From Synechocystis sp. LKSZ1 (lineage in GTDB: Bacteria; Cyanobacteriota; Cyanobacteriia; Cyanobacteriales; Microcystaceae): a DNA stretch of 64,000 nt. Within the stretch, counting starts at the first letter, position 1; the number at the start of each line of letters is the position of its first letter. The translations under genes and the position numbers were made by a program. Below the pieces are notes generated by a model, which saw nothing but the letters and a program-made list of their open reading frames with translations, made no database searches and was not told where the DNA came from. Positions 63,924-64,000 of the stretch are shown one piece after another. The DNA lies in the NCBI RefSeq assembly GCF_040436315.1, contig NZ_AP031572.1, positions 2,914,001 through 2,978,000 on the forward strand. The letters run 5' to 3'.

Positions 63924-64000
63924 GAAAAATCTGAAAAACTGGCTGACGACGACCCAGGCCTTAGAGCAAATTCCCCTCTCTCGGTATGAACTGCTGATGC
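63916..64000 (+). CDS. Probable excisionase/HTH protein, truncated by window end
   Basis: Twenty-eight codons are visible (MAKKNLKNWLTTTQALEQIP, then LSRYELLM). The WLTTTQALEQIPLSRYELL pattern is the start of a MerR-like winged helix of the excisionase (HTH_17) type. Such genes usually sit next to the integrase, here expected beyond 64000. The end of the gene is not in the window. Confidence 0.6.
   Translation, partial: MAKKNLKNWLTTTQALEQIPLSRYELLM

Larger units (their letters stand above)
46647..64000. mobile_element. Integrated virus-like or plasmid-like element (right end outside window)
   Basis: The left boundary is the tRNA fragment. The content is divergent: a leftward late-type operon (46754-59188) with spike-like, large unknown and lysis genes, then a switch region with an XRE repressor, then rightward early genes ending in a DnaB-N helicase and a probable excisionase at the edge. 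Replication signals are three phased DnaA boxes and a helicase-embedded iteron array. No terminase, portal, capsid, packaging ATPase, relaxase or integrase is recognised inside the window; the integrase is expected just beyond 64000. Confidence 0.82.

Overview
The window is cyanobacterial chromosome, about half G+C, carrying an integrated virus-like or plasmid-like element that runs off the right edge. The cyanobacterial assignment rests on the ATP synthase cluster order (atp1, a, c, b', b, delta, alpha, gamma, with beta and epsilon absent as is normal), a group 2 sigma factor of SigC type, a divergent PerR/peroxiredoxin pair, a DDOR-type flavoprotein, DUF3143 and DUF3181 proteins, NatE and CHAT proteins. 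I cannot name the species.

Layout of the chromosomal part. 1-9.4 kb: end of a GGDEF protein; a leftward operon of three AIM24-family paralogs plus a secreted CHAT protease-like protein; a TVP38/MerA-like pair; NfeD plus stomatin; recO-deoC. 9.6-13 kb: a 1148-residue NACHT-HEAT protein whose last ~130 residues look like a truncated MoaE fold. 13-18 kb: cobK, DUF3143, DDOR and peroxiredoxin, divergent from perR with a 7-1-7 palindrome between them, then sigC. 18.2-24.3 kb: the atp operon, with stem-loops after atpE and atpA and a terminator after the gamma gene. 24.4-36.9 kb: phoU, an ABC-2 permease, rpsU, a lytic transglycosylase, a heptose-type nucleotidyltransferase/kinase pair, a glycosyltransferase, riboflavin synthase, a ferredoxin and natE. 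37-46.2 kb: a two-partner secretion pair (TpsB, TpsA) divergent from a secreted TPR-CHAT protein. A ~106-bp MITE-like repeat follows natE, and a related sequence lies between the gamma gene and phoU.

The element begins at the 3' part of a tRNA gene with a CAT anticodon (46612-46653, minus strand), the expected scar of tRNA-targeted integration. The polarity of the fragment places the element to its right and the intact tRNA beyond 64000. A tightly coupled leftward late-type operon (59188 to 46754) encodes a beta-helix spike-like protein, a 1052-residue protein, other large proteins of unknown family, two small paralogs, and a lysis module (GH19-type endolysin with small membrane proteins). 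No terminase, portal, capsid or packaging ATPase is recognisable. A small switch region has an XRE repressor with a perfect 7-3-7 operator-like palindrome. Rightward early genes lead to a DnaB-N/RecA-like helicase and a probable excisionase at the edge.

Two DNA-level signals suggest the element is, or was, a replicon. Three tandem DnaA boxes spaced 11 bp apart lie at 59230-59260. Twelve copies of AAGCACA, in both orientations and all three codon phases, lie inside the 3' part of the helicase gene (63282-63545). The second resembles iteron origins inside initiator genes, as in lambda O. I consider this element, possibly a phage-plasmid of an unrecognised type, the most interesting part of the window.
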